From assembly GCF_037975245.1 (NCBI RefSeq), contig NC_092578.1, positions 3,910,001 through 3,974,000 on the forward strand: DNA of 64,000 nt, written 5' to 3'. The translations under genes and the position numbers were made by a program. Positions 58,001-64,000 of this stretch are shown piece by piece; the stretch's first letter is position 1; each line of letters opens with the position of its first letter. The notes beneath the pieces were generated by a model. The model did no database searches. It saw only the letters and a list, made by a program, of their open reading frames with translations, and was not told the origin of the DNA. Source of the DNA: Apostichopus japonicus (Eukaryota > Echinodermata > Holothuroidea > Aspidochirotida > Stichopodidae).

Positions 58001-61000
58001 TTTTGCTGAGTCAATTGCCCCACCAGAGGTCGGTTGTGTTTGAGATAAAACGCCGTTAGGTCATCCTGCGTGGCATCGGCCTGGAAGAATGGAACAAAAG
58101 GGATCTGGCGTTTAGGGACGACCAACGGAACTTACCGTCTTTATGATCCAAACTCCAATCCAATCCGTAGAATACAATAACCACCGCCTGACCACGAAAC
58201 CACCGCTCAAACACCGAGTCGATCATCTGCCCCACCAGCGGTACATCGTGTCTTTGCAGCCAGACCAGCAGGGTATCGAAGGTAACATTGACCTTCTAAA
58301 AGCAGGAAAGAGCAGATATTCTCAGCGGACACTCAAATCACGGTTAGCTGGCCCGTTGACATTCATCCATATTTTGAAGGCTACTACTAACTGGTAGACA
58401 GATGTCAATCATACGAGTTGTGTTTTGAAAATTTATAATCTAATCAGTTGGCTCGTGAGCCCAAAAATTGTCGACAGTTTTGGAGATCATTTTTGCTATT
58501 CCCCCGTTTTTTTTTTGGCGTTTTTCTTGAAACAGAGAATGACAATCCAGACAAAATATAATCCTGATCATTGATTTACAAATTAACCCTTCGAAATCAG
58601 TTTCCAAATGTTCATATAAATAATGCACCTGACGTATGTCTGATAGCAAAACACTTGGGTTATTAATGCTAATAAAATGCCAACAAATGGACTGCCATGT
58701 TTAGATTCAAATCAGATCGATCAGACTTTTCATGAACTTGATAAATTTGTTAATGGACCAGTCACCAACCATGAAAAAGCAAACCGCTCTGGCGCCATAC
58801 TCTCTGTTAGCTCAACCGCTTGACCGCCGAAAAACCCAGAGGGGGGACGATGACCGATGAAGGAGCAGCGAAGGAAGTGGTGTTCAAGTAGCAGTGGTTT
58901 TTGTGTGAGGGTAGCAGGGGATGGATAACAAAAGAAAAGTATATATATATATTTGCAACATTTTATTCTTATGCAAAAGTTCCCTCAAGATAAACAGAAG
59001 GAGAACGCGATTGCTAAACGAATCAAGTGCGAAATGAAGATTTTGCGAAATGGGAAGCAAAGACCAGATGTTAAACGTGTAGAAATTTGCTTGTAAGCAG
59101 AAATATCGGACATGCCGTTCTCATTCTTTGATTAAACGACAGAGGCAAACAACTTTGAAAACAGTGCACTTTTGCACAATTTCTAACTTTCACAAATTTA
59201 AAAGGGATATATTTTCGATGGCAGACGATACAACACTTGTTATAAAGAGAAAGATATACATCACTGTTAGTTGAAAACCCATCTTAATATCTTAATTATA
59301 ATCATCATAGTCATAGCGATTTATTATGCGCACGTACGTAACCGCCCTGCGGGTGCTCAAGGCGAAAAGAAAAGGAAAAACTATGGTAAAAGAAAAGAAA
59401 ATATCTTGTTCGTAACTTCGTAGAGAGATATGGTCGATTGAAATGTAACCTATTCTGATACTAGTCTAAACCCTGGATTCTTCCAAGAAGTGCATCAGAG
59501 TAGGTAGTCTATGACGTCATCACAGCAAATGATCTTCAAAAAGTTTTACTTTCCTATTTATAATCTTCTTGATGATTTTCCTTGAAATATGATACTGTTA
59601 CAATATTTGCACATAGTTGTCAATGTTCTCTGTATTTAGAATTTCATCAACATATTTATTATCCTCTCTGAATCAGTGAATTAATTACTATAAAGGGAAA
59701 AAAAAAAAAAAAAAAAGTGTTCACCTGAATTGTTGTGATGAAGTCATTCGCTCAAATTCGAAAAAAGAGAAATATAAATGCTTCTAAGATGTGGTTTGAC
59801 CGAATGGTTTGACCTAATGTTCTCACCAAACACAGTATATTACAGCACTTCTACTACTATTCTCTAACGCTGTAAAACACTGTGACGACTTAACTATAGA
59901 CAATTCATATACCAACATGTCTTTCTTTTGATGTAACTGTACACTGTTTAGCAGAAATGTTGCAGCACATTCTGACTAGCTGTCCTCCCTTAGTTTTATG
60001 TTATATTACATACAGGGATGTGCCCACACTGGGCAGCACCGGGCGGCTGCGCCCAGCAGTTCTGAATGCCGCCCAGCACAAACAGTATTTTAAACATTTC
60101 CACCCGGCACTTGTTTGATGATAACTTTTTTTTTTTACCATAACCAAAATCTGGGAGAATACATGGCACAGAATAGGAAACAAAGCACCACCTAACAAAG
60201 CACCACCTAGGAAACAAAGCACCACTTCATGTGCAAAATTTGTCCAGTGGGAAAGGGTGTACCCCACCCATGAGATCCCTCTCCCAGGGTGTGGATCGCA
60301 CTACCGCACAATCTGCCCGGCACTCAAATATTCTTGAGCACATCCCTGTATATATATAATATTTAACTTCCATGGGTCATCGTTAAACCTGATATTGAAC
60401 AAGTATATATGACACTGTTTGATAAACGATAAAGCATCACAACACAATGCACACACAAGAATGATGTTAATTGCTGCACCCATTCACCGAGAAAACTGCA
60501 GTTTCTATGAATAAACCCATGATTTACTTCTTACCTCATCAAAGACAAAGCGGCCTGGTTCGTATTTACTGTGGTACCTCTTGGAATGAAAGAGAACAAT
60601 GTTGCTGGTAGATACTTCATAGAGCTTGCGAGCTTCTTCCAGGAAGGTATAACCGAACCGATACTCCTCGTTTATTGCGTTAGCTGTGGCATGTAGAGAG
60701 CAAGAAAAGGTGAAAAAAGAGCAACCAAAACCTAACTTCGTCGATATCTATGGTTGAAAACGGGGCTTAAGTTGAGTAAACTATTCAAGATCGGAACCAA
60801 AATCTTACTCAATATTTCAAAACTCTGAATAACATACTTGATACTTCAAACTCGGTACTCGAACCTGTTTTCGAAAATGAGTACTCAGTGTTGACTAGTA
60901 CTTAGGATTTCTAACATGATAGGGGTCATTTTTGGCTCATTATTATTTTGTTCAAAACTCAAGACTTTAATACTTAGTACTATTTAAGTATCCGTTCAAA

Positions 61001-63633
61001 TACATATTATTAAGTACTCATGATATGTCAATGCTAATAATACTCATTAATGAATACTCAATATGTAAAAGTAAAATGTAGAATTCATTTACTTGTTATT
61101 AAATACAAAACACTACAATGTCATTTACTACTCATTACTACTCATAGCTTACGACTACTCATTACTCATAATTACTCATTGCTAAAAATTTAGAATTAAT
61201 TTACTTGTTATTAAATACAAAACACTAAAAAGTCATTACTACTCATTACTACTCATAGCTTACGACTATTCATTACTCATAATTACTCAATACTCGTAAT
61301 TACTCATTAATACTAAACACACCAGACTGGTGCCTGTCTGTCTCTCAAGGAGGAATGACATCCTACAGGAACTTACCCATCGTTCCTTATAATTGGATTT
61401 CAAAGCAAGACTAGCTACGATGAGAAGTACGACGTATATTAAGTATATATCTCACCGGTATCTACGTATAACTGGTACATGGGATCATCTTCTCCCGAAA
61501 AGAATCCGACCACAGAGAGATCATCCTGATAATCTATGTAATCCTTTACTTCCTTCATGGTTGTAAGTTCAACTGATGTTGGCTTGGCCATCTGTCTCAT
61601 GTACTTAGCGATACCTGTCGGAAAAAAAAAATAATAACCACGGTCAAGTTTTCGGTTGGATCTTTCTTTGTGAAAAGTGACTTAGGACTTAGCAGCATCA
61701 CTCTAAGGTAAAAAGGAAACTTTTATTATAATTTCAGGGATGAGACTGAGACGGGGAAAAAAAATCTGAAATTTATGGATCGCCGTCCTGGGGGAGAGGT
61801 TTAAGGAGAGGGGTGTCCCCCTCCCCTTTAGAAATTTTTTGTCAGGTAAGGAGGGCTTAGATGCAAAATGGTGGACTCTAGATGGAATCTATCACATCAC
61901 GTAACTCGCCAAAAAAGTGTGGAATTTCTGCTTGTATAATTTATCCATTAGCTTTTTTGAACCAAAAAAAGGCTTTTTTGCTTGCTTTGTGCTACTTTAT
62001 TCCACCACTGGTCAAATTCGGTGTTCCTTCCCTTCACAGTCCAGCATGTTCGGCCCCAAAAAAATAAATAAATAAATAAATAAATAAAAAAATATAAAAA
62101 AATAATAAAAAACGCGAATTACGAGAAAAAACGCGAAAATGAAAAAAAAAAAAATCGGAAACCAGCGTTTCCGCGGAAGAGTCTCATGCCTGGAATTTAG
62201 AATATGTATATCGTAAAGGACAAAGGAGACGGTGATATCCATCTCAGAAGGCCGTGTACCTGCATATTCACTCAAACTACTGGATAATGAAAGCCACGGT
62301 AATTAGCACCATGCTTCAAACAAAAGAGAACTATGCGATAGAAGCCAGGTCTCAACAAAATTTTTAATTCGTGCCTCCGGGTCATGTGAAACTGCATGTC
62401 CCAAAGAGAAAACATGCTATTATGACTATCCCAAAATATCAATCACAGATATGAAGGGTTTAGTAAATTATTTAAGTGTTTAATCATAACCATCTAGATT
62501 TATAAACAAAAATTTTTAAAAAATGCAAGGTTTCTTCAGAAGATTCACACAAAGCAGCACTAACAGGAATATGGATGTTCTGAAAAGGTATAACTTTGGA
62601 TGATAATACCTCCCTCAAATGGATATGTATACAGTGTAATGGGTGCCCTGTGGGATATACCAACAGGGCATAGCACCAACTGGGTATAGCACCAACTGGG
62701 CATAGCACCAACTGGGCATAGCACCAACTGTGTGTTAAAGTACTACAGACACCTAGCCAATCTGCCCCATATTCAGTACATTAATTGTGTGTGATATTCT
62801 CATTCAAAATCTGTTGAACTTTTTTGAAAATCTCTTTTCATGTCTAAGATATACACATTTGAAATTTTGATAAATCTGGGAAACTCATTAAATATGTGCA
62901 AACTATGACGTGGTGTGTTTCGTTCATCAAAATTTAGTTTAGGCTTAATAAGCTAACCCCTAATTATACAAGCCCACATATATCATTGAATAATGCGATG
63001 TTCCTCTTTTCAAAGAAGACAAAATATTTAAAAAAATGCTTTTGGCCACAATCCTGGGGTCAGTGTCCTTGAAACGATAAAGTTGTAAAACCAAAGGGAT
63101 AACATAACAGAAAATTAGGCAGTCACTCCCTTTACATCATAAATGTGCATAGTTAGCTAATGTTTATTCGAAAATCAAACTAGAATTAAGGAAAGAGTTG
63201 TTAAATGGTCAATCTTTGATGGATTTTCATGGACGTTGCATCTATTTTCATGATTTCTAATGCTTATTAGGATGATTAGGGCAATGATGTTCATAGGCAT
63301 CCATAGAACTTTTAAGCTTAACGATAGAAAATAGTCGTGAAAGAGTCGCAGAGACCCAAGAGAGGGCGCTATTTATGACTTACAAAGCAAAATTCAAAAG
63401 TTACTGGAGGAGTCATTATCTATTTACCGACAGCATCCCGTGGTCCTTCGTACTCATATTTGACACCATACCGCATGACGAACATGGTAGGATAACCAGT
63501 GACTTGAAACCTCTTGACTAGGTCGCCTTGGTGAACTGCATCTACGATAGCTATAACAATTGGTGGATCCTCCTTCACCAGCTCCTTTGCTGCTTTCTGC
63601 AGTTCAGGGCCTAGCTTTTTGCAATGGCCACAC
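55069..63633 (-). CDS. PDIA4: Protein disulfide-isomerase A4 (ERp72), C-terminal part
   Basis: Coding exons in transcription order: 63428-63633, 61456-61614, 60535-60683, then either 58136-58295 or 57924-58080, then 56038-56280 and 55069-55478. They encode about 440 residues; the signal peptide and first thioredoxin domain lie beyond the right edge. PDIA4 forms and isomerises disulfides in the ER lumen. The exon at 63428 begins inside the CGHC active site of the second thioredoxin domain (CGHCKKLGPELQKAAKEL, cis-proline in GYPTMF). The next exons are the redox-inactive b and b' domains. The last exon carries the a' domain (APWCGHCKKLEPVY) and ends in KDEL, the ER-retrieval signal. KPVIKSQP before a' and the domain order identify PDIA4 rather than PDIA1 or PDIA3. 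The longer open frame at the start of the last exon (to 55599) reads through the acceptor into intron and is not coding. Confidence 0.96.
56926..57000 (-). mobile_element. tRNA-like sequence (Thr-UGU-like), SINE relic or tRNA pseudogene
   Basis: Minus strand: TAGCTCAGTTGATAG (A-box) and GGTTCAAATCC (perfect B-box) at tRNA spacing, with an anticodon-loop-like CTTGTAA (TGT). A run of eight T follows a few bases later, usable as a polymerase III terminator. Acceptor, anticodon and T stems pair poorly (about 1-3 of 7, 3 of 5 and 2 of 5), so I do not call a functional tRNA. It lies in the PDIA4 intron between exon A and 56280. Confidence 0.55.
57924..58080 (-). CDS. PDIA4: PDIA4 alternative exon A (b' domain), canonical member of the pair
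   Basis: A 157-nt exon encoding 52 residues plus one base (ATQDDL..., PLVGQL, VMVFYTVDWSHDYRK) that continues into DTQFWRHRILEV of the next exon, as in vertebrate PDIA4. Only 55 nt of intron (58081-58135) separate it from exon B. B followed by A reaches a TGA within seven codons; skipping both reaches a TAG within ten codons of the next exon. Confidence 0.9.
58136..58295 (-). CDS. PDIA4: PDIA4 alternative exon B (b' domain), upstream member of a mutually exclusive pair
   Basis: This 160-nt exon runs from acceptor TTTTAG to donor GTAAGT and encodes 53 residues plus one base. Its product contains PLVGQM and VIVFYGLDWSLDHKD, aligning along its whole length with exon A (about 17 of 52 positions identical). 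It enters in phase 0 and leaves in phase 1, exactly like exon A. It has no stops and its splice sites are strong, so it looks functional rather than decayed. Vertebrate PDIA4 matches exon A better (TQD.., VDxSxDYR), so B is the derived or specialised version. Confidence 0.85.
59296..59365 (-). mobile_element. LINE/SINE 3'-tail relic
   Basis: Read on the minus strand: CGCCTTGAGCACCCGCAGGG, then GCGCATAATAAATCGCTATG and ATTAT-rich sequence. This resembles CR1/L2-type 3' ends. No coding part remains. Confidence 0.35.
60013..60348. mobile_element. hAT-like miniature element, 336 bp
   Basis: Begins CAGGGATGTGC and ends with its perfect inverse GCACATCCCTG. The interior has a GC-rich GGGCAGCACCGGGCGG block. 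The flanking octamers (ATTACATA and TATATATA) agree at only five positions, so the duplication is eroded or the end is off by a base or two. A second copy starts at 63663. Confidence 0.65.
61068..61293 (+). repeat. Tandem duplication of a TACTCAT-rich 112-bp block
   Basis: Two adjacent copies (about 61068-61181 and 61182-61293) share ACTTGTTATTAAATACAAAA and a run of TACTCAT-like heptamers. Simpler TACTCAA/TACTTAG repeats extend on both sides (about 60820-61310). It lies in a PDIA4 intron. Confidence 0.8.
62666..62729 (+). repeat. Short tandem repeat, 4 x 16 bp
   Basis: Four copies of GGGCATAGCACCAACT with one substitution (GGGTATAGC in the second). PDIA4 intron. Confidence 0.95.
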
Positions 63634-63662
63634 CTGGTTAACAGTGAAAGAAATATAATTTA

Positions 63663-64000
63663 CAGGGATGTGCCCACGCTGGGCGGCACAGGGCGGGCCC
63701 GCCCAGCACTAAAAATTACCGCCCAGCACCGTCTTAAAAATTGTGAATTCCGCCCAGCATTTTTTTCATATAAAATCCCGACATTCCCAACAATATATTC
63801 AACATAAATTGGGCCTAGCCTATGCCAAAATCATACAGACTAATAATGCATCAGTTACGCATGCGAGAAACATTACTTACAGCTCTCAATCGGTCCCTTC
63901 TAAAATCTCTTTGAAACAAACTAATAACTTTTACCAGGCAGGTACGTAATATATTTCACTAAAAAATAAATTAAAATATGCAAATTGTTAGCAAAACTAG
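63663..64000. mobile_element. Second copy of the CAGGGATGTGC element (right end not seen)
   Basis: Starts CAGGGATGTGCCCAC like the element at 60013 and shares the GGGCGG/CGCCCAGCAC blocks for at least 90 bp in the same orientation. I did not find the inverted right terminus before the window ends, so the end given is the window edge. It begins 30 bp upstream of the PDIA4 exon acceptor at 63633. Confidence 0.55.

Overview
This is a stretch of animal nuclear DNA carrying four recognisable protein-coding genes. All of them are split by GT-AG introns and written in an AT-rich, repeat-laden background. The proteins (eEF1B, NDUFS1, M-Ras, PDIA4/ERp72) are orthologues of vertebrate genes. The intron content, the tRNA-derived and LINE-tail relics and the abundant miniature DNA transposons suggest a marine invertebrate, probably a deuterostome such as an echinoderm. 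That taxon call is inference only.

Layout. 2-199 (+): last coding bases of an unidentified gene. About 780-950: an RNA-like stretch whose head copies the 5' end of U2 snRNA. 3204-9438 (-): elongation factor 1-beta, seven coding exons, 216 aa. 9562-17058: a 7.5 kb foldback-type mobile element with 47-bp terminal inverted repeats and a perfect 9-bp target duplication; its body is two oppositely oriented arrays of a ~225-bp satellite meeting head to head at about 13537. 18035-30805 (+): NDUFS1, the 75-kDa Fe-S subunit of complex I, 17 coding exons, 723 aa. 31.6-37.4 kb: gene-free DNA with local duplications. 37658-51612 (+): M-Ras GTPase, five coding exons, 205 aa. 55069-63633 (-): C-terminal two thirds of PDIA4/ERp72, running off the right edge.

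The eEF1B and NDUFS1 genes are head to head. Without the foldback element their start codons would lie about 1.1 kb apart, so the element appears to have split a shared promoter interval. MRAS and PDIA4 converge tail to tail.

Two things stand out. First, PDIA4 contains two homologous alternative exons (58136-58295 and 57924-58080) separated by a 55-nt intron. They have identical splice phases; including both or neither gives a premature stop. This has the full sequence signature of mutually exclusive splicing in the b' domain. Second, the foldback element and its inverted satellite arms, whose arms carry different diagnostic variants. Other items include a decayed duplicate of an NDUFS1 exon, an MRAS intron repeat whose last unit supplies the polypyrimidine tract of a splice acceptor, TTAA-flanked and hAT-like miniature elements, and several minisatellites.
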